A DNA stretch of 64,000 bases from Nostoc cf. commune SO-36. GTDB lineage: Bacteria > Cyanobacteriota > Cyanobacteriia > Cyanobacteriales > Nostocaceae. A program made the position numbers and the translations under genes. Location of the stretch: NCBI RefSeq assembly GCF_023734775.1, contig NZ_AP025732.1:3974501-4038500 (forward strand). The letters run 5' to 3'. Shown here piece by piece: positions 1 through 8,403 of this stretch. Positions within the stretch are counted from its first letter, which is position 1, and the number at the start of each line of letters is the position of its first letter. The notes below the pieces were generated by a model. It was not told where the DNA came from and made no database searches. It saw only the letters and a program-made list of their open reading frames with translations.

Positions 1-1
1 T

Positions 2-370
2 GCTGAACACCATTTTCAACCAAGGGCAGCTATCACCAAATTTGCTGCTGTTCAAGAAGGAGATAATTCCAAAAAGTCTTTTAAACGTCTGCATAGATGG
101 CGTTACTCTCCAACAGCTTGCTATGGAAATAATGAAGTACATTTACATCCTTACAAAATTAGGCGGATTTCTGTAGCAGAAGCTTTAGCTATCCAATCTT
201 TGCCTGCAAATTTTGTACTTCCAGAGAATATGTCACTTACAAATATGTTTAAAACTATTGGTAACGGTGTTCCATATTTGGCATCCAAGGCATTAGCTCA
301 AACTATTCTTAACTTCTTAACAACTAGTGTGAAAAACACTGTTGATATTTCTAGGGTTAGTACTACTTAA
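2..370 (+). CDS. C5-cytosine DNA methyltransferase, C-terminal fragment
   Basis: Reading frame 2 is open from the window edge to TAA at 368-370 (122 residues visible; the start lies outside). The fragment carries the end of the C5-methylase fold: a motif IX-like stretch (RRISVAEALAIQSLPANF) and motif X (IGNGVPYLASKALAQTI). In this family these help shape the target-recognition and SAM-binding regions. The catalytic PC motif must lie upstream of the window. The role is DNA cytosine methylation, either as an orphan or as part of a restriction system; the neighbourhood on this side does not say which. Confidence 0.85.
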   Translation, partial: AEHHFQPRAAITKFAAVQEGDNSKKSFKRLHRWRYSPTACYGNNEVHLHPYKIRRISVAEALAIQSLPANFVLPENMSLTNMFKTIGNGVPYLASKALAQTILNFLTTSVKNTVDISRVSTT

Positions 371-540
371 GGTTAACTTAAATACCTACAGTAGTAGCGA
401 GACATCTGTAAAGCCGATATTCAAGATAATTGAGCAAGTTCTTTTCAGGATAAACTCGTAATAAATGTGGTTTAATATATATATAAGAAATGTTTTAATT
501 TTTTATAAAGTTTAATAATCAATAACTGGCAGAAGACACG

Positions 541-1221
541 ATGGCAGCAGACTATCCAAACATTGATATCGCGCCATTTATCGATCACTCCCTGTTAACC
601 CCAACGGCTACTCCAGAGCAGGTTGAGCAATGGTGTGAAGAAGCATATAGATTCAATTTTGCGGCGGTTTGTCTGTTCCCCGCTAATGTTAAGCAAGCAG
701 TAGAACTCCTCCACGGTAAAAACCCCAAAGTCTGTACGGTGATTGGTTTTCCTTCTGGTGCAACGACTTCAGCAGTGAAACTATATGAAGCCCAAGAAGC
801 GGCGGATAGTGGGGCCACTGAGTTAGATGTGATGATGAACTTGGGCTGGTTAAAAGCTGGCAAAACTGAAGAAGTCCACCGGGAGATTGCCGAAATTTGT
901 GAAGAGACTGGGCAAACAGTCAAGGTAATTTTGGAAATCAACCTGTTGACAGATGCGGAGAAAAAAATAGCTGCTGAAATATCTATGGAGGCAGGAGCGA
1001 CATTCTTAAAAACCAGTACAGGCTGGAATGGTGGAGCCACAGTCACAGATGTACGACTTTTAAAGGAACTTGCAAAAGACAGAGTGGGAATTAAAGCTTC
1101 AGGTGGTATCCATACTATGAATCAAGCTCTAGACTTAATCGTAGCGGGTGCTACTAGATTAGGCACATCTCGCGGTATGGATTTGCTCCGCCAGCGCGAT
1201 AACCTGGGAAAGGGTAATTGA
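541..1221 (+). CDS. deoC: Deoxyribose-phosphate aldolase
   Basis: 226 aa, the usual length for DeoC. It splits 2-deoxyribose-5-phosphate into glyceraldehyde-3-phosphate and acetaldehyde in cytosolic deoxynucleoside catabolism. TIM-barrel signatures are intact: the Schiff-base lysine K157 in TFLKTSTG, the activating K185 in GIKASGG, and D96 in ELDVMMNLG. The ATG at 541 follows an AT-rich 170-bp intergenic region; GAAGA just upstream may serve as a weak ribosome site. The gene ends 8 bp before the left end of an IS607-type element. In many Nostocales deoC precedes recO, so the element probably split a deoC-recO pair. Confidence 0.95.
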   Translation: MAADYPNIDIAPFIDHSLLTPTATPEQVEQWCEEAYRFNFAAVCLFPANVKQAVELLHGKNPKVCTVIGFPSGATTSAVKLYEAQEAADSGATELDVMMNLGWLKAGKTEEVHREIAEICEETGQTVKVILEINLLTDAEKKIAAEISMEAGATFLKTSTGWNGGATVTDVRLLKELAKDRVGIKASGGIHTMNQALDLIVAGATRLGTSRGMDLLRQRDNLGKGN

Positions 1222-1344
1222 TTAGCTAGTTTTTGCTAACAATCGCTCACAAATGCTAACATAGTGGAATGGCTTATGTACCACTACGAGAAGCAGTCAA
1301 AAAACTTGGATTGCATCCGAACACGCTAAGGAAGTACGCAGACA

Positions 1345-2985
1345 ATGGCAAAATCGAAAGCATCAAAAACGAAGCAGGGCAAAGACTCTTTGATGTCGAG
1401 TCCTACCGTCGCGGTGCAGCACACGCATCCATTATTTGCTACTGCCGGGTTAGTTCAACCAAGCAGCGAGATGACCTTGGAAGACAAATTGCTTATATGC
1501 AATCCCTCTACCCAGATGCCGAAATCAGACGCTCCTTACGTCGCTAACGCTTCGCTATCAAAGATATCGGCAGTGGAATCAACTTTAAGCGCAAAGGACT
1601 GCAAGCCTTATTGGACAGACTTATGCAAGGAGATAAGCTCACGCTTGTTGTTGCCTGTCGTGACCGACTCGCGCGGTTTGGATTTGAGCTTATTCAATAT
1701 ATGGTCGAGCAAAACGGTGGACAAATCGTGGTTCTCGACAACACTGTACACTGCCGCGAAATCTGCCACGGGGATACTCCCCGGTGGCGAGTTTCGCCAG
1801 AATCAGAACTTACCTCGGATCTTCTCTCCATCCTCCACGTCTTCTCTTGTAGGATGCACGGACTCAGGAAGTACAGTAAAAAAATCAAGGAAGATCCGGA
1901 TCTTTCTCACGGCACTACAACGGCAGACTCTTAAGCAATGGTTTGGTGTGTCTAGGTTTGTTTACAATACGACCGTCAAACTACTGCAAGATTCATCAAT
2001 AAAGGCTAATTGGAAAGCGATTAAGACTGATATTTTGAATGGCTTACCAGAATGGAGTAAGTCAGTTCCATATCAGATTAAATCAATCGCTATTAAGGAT
2101 GCCTGTAAAGCTGTTAGTAATGCCAAGAGAAAGTATAAAAATGGTGGTGGTAAAAGCATAGTTAGATTTAGAACGAGGAAAGACTCTGTGCAATCTTGCT
2201 ATATTCCCAAGTCTGCGGTAAAAGACGTTGGGATTTATCACACTATATTAGGTGAGGCGACCTTTAAAGAAGCCTTACCACAAAGCTTTGGTGACTGTCG
2301 TTTAGTATTCGCTTACCGTGATTACTATCTGACAGTTCCTCTTAACGTGCCACGACAAAAACTCGATAACCAAGGGCGTGTTGTGGCACTTGACCCCGGC
2401 ATCAGGACATTTATCACATTCTTCTCTGAATCTAGTTTTGGTGAAGTCGGAGCATCCGCTAATCTCCAAATTCAAAAGTTATGCTTTCGCTTGGATAAGT
2501 TAATTTCTAAGTTCACTAAAGCCAAGTGCAAGCAAAGAAGAAGAATGAAGATTGCTGCAAGCAACCTACGAGGCAAGATTAAAAACCTTGTGGATGAACT
2601 GCACAAGAAAACCGCTCGGTTTTTGGTTGATAACTTTGACATAATATTGCTGCCAACTTTTGAAACATCCCAGATGTCTAAAAAGGCTCATCGTCGAATT
2701 AGATCAAAGTCAGTACGCCAGATGTTAACACTTTCTCACTACCGATTTAAGCAATTTATTAAGCACAAAGCTTTTGAAACTAACAAATTAGTAATAGATG
2801 TCAACGAAGCGTATACATCAAAAACAGTCAGTTGGACTGGCGAAATAATCCACAAACTTGGTGGTGCTAAATTTGTCAAGTCTCCATCTGATGGGCGCGT
2901 GATGAGCCGGGATCTAAATGGTGCGCGAGGGATTTTCCTTCGTGCATTGGTTGATACGCCCTCCCTTAAAGAGTGTATTTGTTAA
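1345..2985 (+). CDS. tnpB: TnpB RNA-guided nuclease (IS607 type), start uncertain
   Basis: Similarity to TnpB begins near nt 1876 (VKKSRKIRIFL). The frame is open back to the ATG at 1345, which lies inside tnpA, and no ATG falls close to 1876, so a TTG or GTG in the overlap (1645-1680) may be the real start. The RuvC-like triad is present: D350 in VALDPGIRT, E440 in LLPTFETSQM and D523 in MSRDLNGARG, numbered from 1345. The zinc-ribbon stretch between E440 and D523 contains no cysteine. TnpB proteins are RNA-guided DNA nucleases that help retain their elements; a guide RNA would be expected to overlap the 3' end of this gene. TnpA is broken here, so TnpB may be the only active product. Confidence 0.85.
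   Translation: MAKSKASKTKQGKDSLMSSPTVAVQHTHPLFATAGLVQPSSEMTLEDKLLICNPSTQMPKSDAPYVANASLSKISAVESTLSAKDCKPYWTDLCKEISSRLLLPVVTDSRGLDLSLFNIWSSKTVDKSWFSTTLYTAAKSATGILPGGEFRQNQNLPRIFSPSSTSSLVGCTDSGSTVKKSRKIRIFLTALQRQTLKQWFGVSRFVYNTTVKLLQDSSIKANWKAIKTDILNGLPEWSKSVPYQIKSIAIKDACKAVSNAKRKYKNGGGKSIVRFRTRKDSVQSCYIPKSAVKDVGIYHTILGEATFKEALPQSFGDCRLVFAYRDYYLTVPLNVPRQKLDNQGRVVALDPGIRTFITFFSESSFGEVGASANLQIQKLCFRLDKLISKFTKAKCKQRRRMKIAASNLRGKIKNLVDELHKKTARFLVDNFDIILLPTFETSQMSKKAHRRIRSKSVRQMLTLSHYRFKQFIKHKAFETNKLVIDVNEAYTSKTVSWTGEIIHKLGGAKFVKSPSDGRVMSRDLNGARGIFLRALVDTPSLKECIC
1527..1559 (+). repeat. 33-nt small dispersed repeat inserted in tnpA
   Basis: Sequence AGACGCTCCTTACGTCGC...TATC lies between the codons for ...YPDAEI and KDIGSG of TnpA. 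It is 11 codons long, does not shift the frame, but carries TAA. It resembles the small dispersed repeats known from Nostoc genomes, rich in GACGCT/TCGC blocks. Confidence 0.7.
1758..1795 (+). repeat. Imperfect 38-bp hairpin insert in tnpA
   Basis: The left arm GAAATCTGCCACGGGG pairs with CCCCGGTGGCGAGTTTC around the loop ATACT. It lies inside an apparent in-frame 14-residue insertion (CREICHGDTPRWRV) in the recombinase and is absent from the expected family sequence. Confidence 0.6.
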
Positions 2986-3013
2986 TGAATGTTAGCAAAA
3001 AGGTATCGGTGAA

Positions 3014-3093
3014 TAGTCATTTGTCCGAAGCTAATGACCTTTGACCAATGATTAATGACTAATAACTACTAATGGCTAGTGACTAATGACTAA
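3014..3093. repeat. STRR array (heptamer family AATGACT)
   Basis: Degenerate copies of TCATTTG on the left and (C/A)TAATGAC on the right lie between the IS607 element and recO. The last copy provides the ATG of recO. Confidence 0.8.
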
Positions 3094-4052
3094 TGAGTAG
3101 AACCTACAAAGCAACTGGTATTAATCTTAAAACCCAGGCGCTGGGAGAATCGGATAAAATAGTGACGATTTTGACACGGGAATTTGGTCTGATTCGAGCA
3201 GTGGCTCCAGGGGCACGTAAACACAACTCCAGTCTGGGCGGTAGGAGTGGGATGTTTGTTGTCAATGAACTATTGATTGCCAAAGGGCGATCGCTTGATA
3301 AAATTACTCAAGCACAGACGTTAAAAACTTATCCTGGTTTAGCTAAAGATTTGGGAAAATTGGCTGCTAGCCAATATTTAGCAGAAATAGTGCTGTGTGA
3401 AGCTTTGAGTGAACAACCCCAAGAAGAACTTTATGATTTGTTCAATGAACATCTCCATCGGTTGGAGGCGGTATCTAGTACAAATCCATCTGGTGTTTTG
3501 GCTCATCTCGCTCATGGGGTGTTTCATCTTTTAGCTTTAGCAGGGCTAACACCGCAAGTGCAAATCTGTTGTCTATCTCAGCGTCCCCTGAAACCAGACT
3601 TTACAGACCCCAACTGGCAGGTAGGATTTAGTATCGCTGCGGGTGGAACAATTTCCTTAGAAGCTAGGGAACGGTTACGAAGAGAGGGGGAGAGGGAGAT
3701 CAGAGAGATGAGGAAAGACCAATACCCGATGACGGCAGTTGCTCCACTTGGGGAGACCCCAAGACCGCACTGCCTCCCTAATGCCCCATCCCCCATCCCT
3801 AATACCCAAACAGTTGTTGTGCATCGGCAAGAAATACCTGTGATTTCTAGTCGCCTGAGTGCTATGGAACTGGCTTTGCTTCAACATCTGTCACAACCAG
3901 AGATAATGCAAATTGATGGTGCTAGAGATCATAACTGGTTATCTGTTGAGCAGATTTTGCGCCAGTATGCTCAGTATCAATTAGGTCGCCCTATTCGCTC
4001 TGCTACCTTAATCGACTCTTATTTTGCTGCCAACCATGATGCAACCGTCTGA
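3093..4052 (+). CDS. recO: DNA repair protein RecO
   Basis: 319 aa. RecO acts with RecF and RecR to load RecA on SSB-coated gaps. The N-terminal OB fold is visible ([38 protein letters not shown]), followed by the helical RecO_C domain. Residues about 197-247 contain a low-complexity stretch ([11 protein letters not shown]..., [11 protein letters not shown]). Its DNA is built from repeated CCCAT and CCCTAAT blocks, which looks like a repeat-derived in-frame insertion within the C-terminal domain; this also makes the protein longer than typical RecO. The ATG at 3093 arises within an STRR. The gene overlaps the following MFS gene by 17 nt, suggesting translational coupling. Confidence 0.92.
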   Translation: MSRTYKATGINLKTQALGESDKIVTILTREFGLIRAVAPGARKHNSSLGGRSGMFVVNELLIAKGRSLDKITQAQTLKTYPGLAKDLGKLAASQYLAEIVLCEALSEQPQEELYDLFNEHLHRLEAVSSTNPSGVLAHLAHGVFHLLALAGLTPQVQICCLSQRPLKPDFTDPNWQVGFSIAAGGTISLEARERLRREGEREIREMRKDQYPMTAVAPLGETPRPHCLPNAPSPIPNTQTVVVHRQEIPVISSRLSAMELALLQHLSQPEIMQIDGARDHNWLSVEQILRQYAQYQLGRPIRSATLIDSYFAANHDATV

Positions 4053-5691
4053 TTTGGATAAAAAAATCCTGCCTTTGTCACCAAGCCTCGCCAAAAAACA
4101 GAATAGGATATCAGATCCTACAGGCAGGAATCATTTAACTGCCGTTCCCAAGTCTACACCTAGTCAAATAAATGGCCAAGAAATGTCTCCAAAAGACGTT
4201 TCTAAAAACCAGCAAAGTTGGACAGAGGAAATCCCAAAAACTGATGTTCCCAGCCAATCAGAAAGACAATCTGAGGATAAATTAACTACTGCTGAGGTAG
4301 ATAGCAACGGCACTCGCAATGGGCAGAACTTGTCAGTAGCCACTATCCCAGAAAAAGAACCAATGAAATTTGATGGTTCTGGTTCAGGTGAAGAAACTGT
4401 TTCCGGAAATGTACAACAGCAAGGGTTTTTGCCTGTATTAAAAAACCCTAATTTCCTGGCTCTTTGGGGCGGTCAAGTTTTTTCCCAACTAGCAGATAAA
4501 GTTTATTTAGTGCTGATGATTGCTTTGATTAATACTCAGTTTCAAGCAGGTAATCAGAGTATTAGTGGTTGGGTATCAGTCTTGATGATGGCTTTTACTA
4601 TTCCAGCCGTATTGTTTGGTTCCGTTGCTGGCGTGTTTGTCGATCGCTGGTCGAAAAAGGCTGTGCTGGTGGCAACGAATATTTGGCGCGGCATCCTGGT
4701 TTTGTCAATTCCCTTTCTGATGTGGTTGACTCATGACTGGAAACCCATAGGAGTGCTGCCAGTTGGTTTTTTGATCATTCTGGGTGTGACTTTTTTAGTT
4801 TCCACGCTGACACAGTTTTTTGCACCGGCAGAACAGGCGGCAATTCCCTTAGTGGTAGAAGAACAGCATTTACTCTCGGCTAATTCGCTTTACACAACAA
4901 CGATGATGGCATCGGTGATTGTTGGGTTTGCCGTTGGGGAACCGTTGTTAGCGATCGCAGATGGACTTTGGCTGCAAATTGGTGGTAGTGGTAGTTTGGG
5001 CAAAGAATTTTTAGTCGGTGGTAGTTATGCGATCGCTGGACTAATTTTGTTCCTGTTGGCAACTAACGAAAAACACCACGACCCCGGTACAGAATTCCCT
5101 CACGTATTCTCTGACTTGCGGGATGGTTTTGCCTACCTCAAAGCAAATCATCGCGTCCGCAATGCTTTACTTCAGCTGATTATCTTGTTTTCTGTCTTTG
5201 CAGCATTAACTGTTTTAGCCGTTCGCATGGCAGAAATAATTCCCAACATGAAAGCCTCACAGTTCGGCTTTTTACTAGCAGCCGGCGGTGTTGGCATCGC
5301 TGCTGGAGCAACCATCCTCGGTCAATTTGGTCAACGCTTCTCCTATACCCAACTAAGTCTGTACGGTTGTATGGGCATGGCAGCATCCCTAATTGGTCTA
5401 TCAGTATTTACAACTCAACTATGGCTAGTCTTGTTACTAGTGGCGCTATTAGGTATCTTTGGGGCACTAGTAGGAATTCCTATGCAAACCGCAATCCAAA
5501 CAGAAACTCCTCCAGAAATGCGTGGTAAAGTTTTTGGATTGCAGAACAATGTAATTAATATTGCTCTTTCCTTACCTTTGGCATTAGCTGGTGTCGCAGA
5601 AACGTTTCTGGGATTACAGGCAGTCTTTTTGGGATTAGCTGTGATTGTCTTTTTAGGAGGTATCTTAACCTGGTATAACTCACACAAGTAG
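4036..5691 (+). CDS. Major facilitator superfamily exporter (DHA3-like)
   Basis: 551 aa from the ATG at 4036. A TTG at 4024 would add four residues, and an adjacent ATG at 4039 is also possible. The first ~130 residues are hydrophilic, rich in Ser, Pro and Gln, and look disordered. From [31 protein letters not shown] onward the protein shows about 12 hydrophobic helices with the MFS loop 2-3 motif ([17 protein letters not shown]). The type resembles macrolide or drug efflux permeases of the DHA3 group; the substrate cannot be read from sequence. It overlaps recO by 17 nt and is probably cotranscribed with it. Confidence 0.85.
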   Translation: MMQPSDLDKKILPLSPSLAKKQNRISDPTGRNHLTAVPKSTPSQINGQEMSPKDVSKNQQSWTEEIPKTDVPSQSERQSEDKLTTAEVDSNGTRNGQNLSVATIPEKEPMKFDGSGSGEETVSGNVQQQGFLPVLKNPNFLALWGGQVFSQLADKVYLVLMIALINTQFQAGNQSISGWVSVLMMAFTIPAVLFGSVAGVFVDRWSKKAVLVATNIWRGILVLSIPFLMWLTHDWKPIGVLPVGFLIILGVTFLVSTLTQFFAPAEQAAIPLVVEEQHLLSANSLYTTTMMASVIVGFAVGEPLLAIADGLWLQIGGSGSLGKEFLVGGSYAIAGLILFLLATNEKHHDPGTEFPHVFSDLRDGFAYLKANHRVRNALLQLIILFSVFAALTVLAVRMAEIIPNMKASQFGFLLAAGGVGIAAGATILGQFGQRFSYTQLSLYGCMGMAASLIGLSVFTTQLWLVLLLVALLGIFGALVGIPMQTAIQTETPPEMRGKVFGLQNNVINIALSLPLALAGVAETFLGLQAVFLGLAVIVFLGGILTWYNSHK

Positions 5692-6038
5692 TTATCATCT
5701 AACAGCAGCTATTATTAATTACTTTGAAGTAATTAATATTTACTTAAAGCTTTTCTGTTCATGGTAAACTGTGGTCAGTGAAAATTTATCACATACTTGC
5801 GGGATATCAATCTGACATTAATCAGAATAAGTTGTTTAAATATCAGAAACAAACAACTTATAAGTAAAAGAAATAAAGCCATAAATCCACTGGTTTCATG
5901 AGCTTAAAATAGGCTTTTATAACCAGATTTTGGTGGTAATATCTAATAATTAAAAGGCCAGCAAGTACAGCTAGATAAAATTAAAATCACAAAGGACACA
6001 CATAGATCAAACTCGCTTTTCTTACAGCTAAATAAAGA
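5692..6038. other. Intergenic region, no gene seen
   Basis: 347 bp, AT-rich. The only structure noticed is a short palindrome (AATTACTT-TG-AAGTAATT) near 5720. It presumably holds the promoter of the glycosyltransferase gene. Confidence 0.6.
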
Positions 6039-7187
6039 ATGCGTATAGCCTGGATTGGAAAAAAATCACCCTTTTGCGGCAATGTCACCTACAGTCGAGA
6101 AATTACAAATGCCTTGTTAGATAGGGGACATCAAGTTAGCTTTCTTCACTTCGCCCAAGAAGACTCTGAACCTGACAATTGGCCAAATCTTCGAGAGGTT
6201 TCACTCCCTTTCATTTACAAGTCCCAGGTTTACACAATCCCCACTTTTAAAGCGACCAAACTTTTAACGGAGGCGCTGCGAGAAATCAAGCCAGATATAG
6301 TCCATGCTTCCTTGACACTATCTCCTCTAGACTTTTTTCTACCAGAAATCTGTGAGGAACTGAGGTTGCCGTTAATTGCCACTTTTCACACACCGTTTGC
6401 TGGTAAGGGGGCAAAGCTGATATCGGGAACACAGCTTTTGGCCTATCAGCTCTACGCACCTTTTTTAGTTAACTACGATCGCGTGATTGTATTTTCCCAA
6501 ATTCAGCGAGAATTATTAGCAGGGATGGGCGTGAGGGAAGAGAATATTGCTGTAATTCCCAACGGTGTTGATCCCGTCAAGTATTCTCCAGGACTTTCTC
6601 AAATCAAAGCAGAATTTAAAGCTGAACGTTTGTTTGTCTATCAGGGTCGCATAGCACCAGAGAAAAATGTCGAAGCCCTCCTCCGGGCTTGGAAGCAGTC
6701 GGCAATGGGGCCTGGTACTAAGTTGCTAATTGTTGGCGATGGGCCTTTAAAGTCTTCCTTAGAGCAATTTTATGGTTCAGAATACGGCATTATTTGGTTG
6801 GGATTTATCGCTGATGAAGACCGACGAATCGAAATTTTGCGGGGTGCAGATGTATTTATTTTGCCTTCATTGGTAGAGGGTTTGTCCCTATCTCTGTTAG
6901 AAGGAATGTCATGTGGGTTGGCTTGTTTAGCAACAGACGTGGGTGCAGATGGAGAAGTATTGGAAAAGGGCGCAGGTATAGTTATTAGTACCAAAACAGC
7001 GCGATCGCAATTAAGAACCCTCTTACCAGTGTTGCAAGACCATCCAGAGTTAACAACTTTACTTGGGCAAAAAGCTAGAGTGCGTGTATTAGACCGCTAT
7101 ACCCTTAGTAAAAATATTACTCTACTGGAAGAACTTTATAAAGAAGTTTTAGCACAGCGACCTCTACCATTAAGTCGGAGAGCGTAG
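6039..7187 (+). CDS. GT4-family glycosyltransferase
   Basis: 382 aa with a GT-B architecture. The N-terminal Rossmann half starts MRIAWIGKKSPFCGNVTYSR. A linker (VIPNGVDPVKYSPG) leads to a C-terminal nucleotide-sugar half with YQGRIAPEKNVEALLRAW, LLIVGDGPL and the E-x7-E region (EGLSLSLLEGMSCGLACLATD). Enzymes of this type transfer sugars from NDP- or GDP-sugars to lipids or polysaccharides on the cytosolic side. The acceptor is unknown. It stands alone after a 347-bp gap. The last residues (PLPLSRRA) come from a stretch resembling a dispersed repeat (GAGCGTAGAGAACGCC), so the original C-terminus may have been altered. Confidence 0.88.
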   Translation: MRIAWIGKKSPFCGNVTYSREITNALLDRGHQVSFLHFAQEDSEPDNWPNLREVSLPFIYKSQVYTIPTFKATKLLTEALREIKPDIVHASLTLSPLDFFLPEICEELRLPLIATFHTPFAGKGAKLISGTQLLAYQLYAPFLVNYDRVIVFSQIQRELLAGMGVREENIAVIPNGVDPVKYSPGLSQIKAEFKAERLFVYQGRIAPEKNVEALLRAWKQSAMGPGTKLLIVGDGPLKSSLEQFYGSEYGIIWLGFIADEDRRIEILRGADVFILPSLVEGLSLSLLEGMSCGLACLATDVGADGEVLEKGAGIVISTKTARSQLRTLLPVLQDHPELTTLLGQKARVRVLDRYTLSKNITLLEELYKEVLAQRPLPLSRRA

Positions 7188-7245
7188 AGAACGCCAGTTA
7201 TTACAACAGATAGTGCAGCGTTAACGGAAAATTAGACAATAGCAA

Positions 7246-7383
7246 ATGGAACCAACCATAGACCAACTTAAAGCCTTTTTCCGTTTAAGCGTTCGCACCA
7301 GTAATTTACTACGGAATATAGAATTAGTTAGATTTGATCAAAGAACAAACAGAATCGTAGTTTTAATCGGTGAAACAATTTAG
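7246..7383 (+). CDS. Small cyanobacterial protein, DUF6888-like (short)
   Basis: 45 codons from ATG to TAG: MEPTIDQLKAFFRLSVRT... ending VVLIGETI. It resembles the small cyanobacterial DUF6888 family (motif LVRxDxRTxxIxVLxGE) but ends where that family usually continues, so it may be C-terminally truncated. It is followed 35 bp later by a DUF6887-like gene, the partner usually found beside it. Family naming is from memory; function is unknown. Confidence 0.5.
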   Translation: MEPTIDQLKAFFRLSVRTSNLLRNIELVRFDQRTNRIVVLIGETI

Positions 7384-7418
7384 GTAGAGATTCTTAGCAA
7401 TGGAGAGGAGATTATCGG

Positions 7419-7595
7419 ATGAGTGACTATTTAAATTTGTCAGAAAAAGAACTGCGGGAATACGTAAAAGCCAACCCCCAAGATGAAGAAGCATTTCAAT
7501 ATTTCCTCAGTATTATAAGAGCCAAGCCAGGGCGGGTAGTGGTCAGTACTGATGAACAACTAGAGGCAGAGCTAAAGAAAAGACTGGCATCGTGA
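7419..7595 (+). CDS. Small cyanobacterial protein, DUF6887-like
   Basis: 58 aa (MSDYLNLSEKELREYVKA...). A good ribosome binding site (GGAGAGGAG) lies at 7402-7410. The N-terminal helix LSEKELREYVKANPQDEEAFQYFL is the recognisable part of small cyanobacterial proteins often paired with DUF6888. The pairing of two short genes recalls toxin-antitoxin arrangements, but no activity can be read from sequence. Confidence 0.6.
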   Translation: MSDYLNLSEKELREYVKANPQDEEAFQYFLSIIRAKPGRVVVSTDEQLEAELKKRLAS

Positions 7596-7720
7596 AATTG
7601 CTCTTAATCCCCTACAAGATAGGATAAAGCTCTATAGAGTATATCTGTGGAGTTTTTGGTTTTAACGATACTTCTTGCTTAAGCTAAAATGTAAATAATT
7701 ATCGGCAAAAATTAATATAT

Positions 7721-7844
7721 TACGCCTTATGTGAGTTAAAAATTCTCAAGTAATATCAAAGGTTTCAGCCTTGGCTTTAATAATAAATTTTAGCCTTATG
7801 AACGAGACTGCGTTGTTTCAGCCTCCAACTCACATAAGCCGTAT
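7721..7844. mobile_element. MITE-like element with 17-bp inverted ends
   Basis: Ends TACGCCTTATGTGAGTT (7721-7737) and AACTCACATAAGCCGTA (7828-7844) are inverted repeats matching at 16 of 17 positions. The 90-bp interior has no ORF, and TA dinucleotides flank both ends, as expected for IS630/mariner-mobilised MITEs. Confidence 0.6.
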
Positions 7845-7898
7845 ATTAGTTAGCATTAAAGAATAAATAACAGTAAATTAAAGCTATCAAATCAACAA

Positions 7899-8342
7899 AT
7901 GACTACAATCATTGACATAAAAACATTATATGAATCCAATTACCTGCAATGGTTAGAGGAGACTATTAAATGTCTCAAAAATCGACAATTAGCAGATGTT
8001 GACTATGAAAACTTAATAGAAGAATTGGAAGATTTGGCTAAAAAGGAAAAAAGGCGAGTAAGAAGTTTATTGGAACAGATTATTAGACATTTATTACTTT
8101 CTCAATATTGGGATTTAGAAAAGCCAAGAAATGCTAATCATTGGGCTGCGGAAATTATTAGTTTTCGGAACCAACTAAATGAAGACTTAAGTGCCAATTT
8201 ACGCAATCATTTAGAAGAGAATTTAAGCATAATTTATAGCAATGCTTTAGATTATGTTAGGGCTAAAACAAATTTAACCAATTTACCCGAATTATGTCTT
8301 TATACCTTAGAGCAAATTTTAGATAAAAATTGGTTGCCTTAA
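7899..8342 (+). CDS. DUF29 family protein
   Basis: 147 aa. It shows the DUF29 pattern: an N-terminal YESNYLQWLEETIKCLKNRQLADVDYENLIEELEDL helix pair, a central RSLLEQIIRHLLLSQYW segment, an RNQL helix, and the C-terminal signature LPELCLYTLEQILDKNWLP. DUF29 proteins are abundant in cyanobacteria, mostly alpha-helical and of unknown function. This copy has the canonical C-terminus, useful for comparison with the altered DUF29 gene at 15853-16353. Confidence 0.85.
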   Translation: MTTIIDIKTLYESNYLQWLEETIKCLKNRQLADVDYENLIEELEDLAKKEKRRVRSLLEQIIRHLLLSQYWDLEKPRNANHWAAEIISFRNQLNEDLSANLRNHLEENLSIIYSNALDYVRAKTNLTNLPELCLYTLEQILDKNWLP

Positions 8343-8403
8343 TCTTAAGTTTTTATTCTTTGCGCTAAACATATTCATATTTTAACTAAGAAACATCATA
8401 AAA

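Larger units (their letters stand above)
1269..1934 (+). pseudogene. tnpA: IS607-type serine recombinase TnpA, interrupted
   Basis: The N-terminal part (1269-1547) has a MerR-like helix-turn-helix (LREAVKKLGLHPNTLRKYAD) followed by the catalytic start of a serine resolvase (CYCRVSSTKQRDDLGRQ). A TAA at 1545-1547 ends it. The same frame resumes with KDIGSGINFKRKGLQALLDR and continues to 1934. Two insertions explain the break. A 33-nt repeat at 1527-1559 carries the stop, and about 42 nt containing a hairpin (1758-1795) sits between NTVH and SPESEL. Without them the gene encodes 196 aa, the normal IS607 TnpA length. Both inserts are multiples of three, so the reading frame itself is not shifted. 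Confidence 0.85.
1230..3001 (+). mobile_element. IS607-family insertion sequence (tnpA broken, tnpB intact)
   Basis: The element holds a tnpA-like serine recombinase and an overlapping tnpB. It is bounded by an 11-bp inverted pair: TTTTTGCTAAC at 1230-1240 and GTTAGCAAAAA at 2991-3001. IS607 elements usually lack true terminal repeats, so exact ends are approximate. It lies between deoC and recO. The recombinase gene is interrupted, so autonomous movement is doubtful unless TnpA is supplied in trans. Confidence 0.8.
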
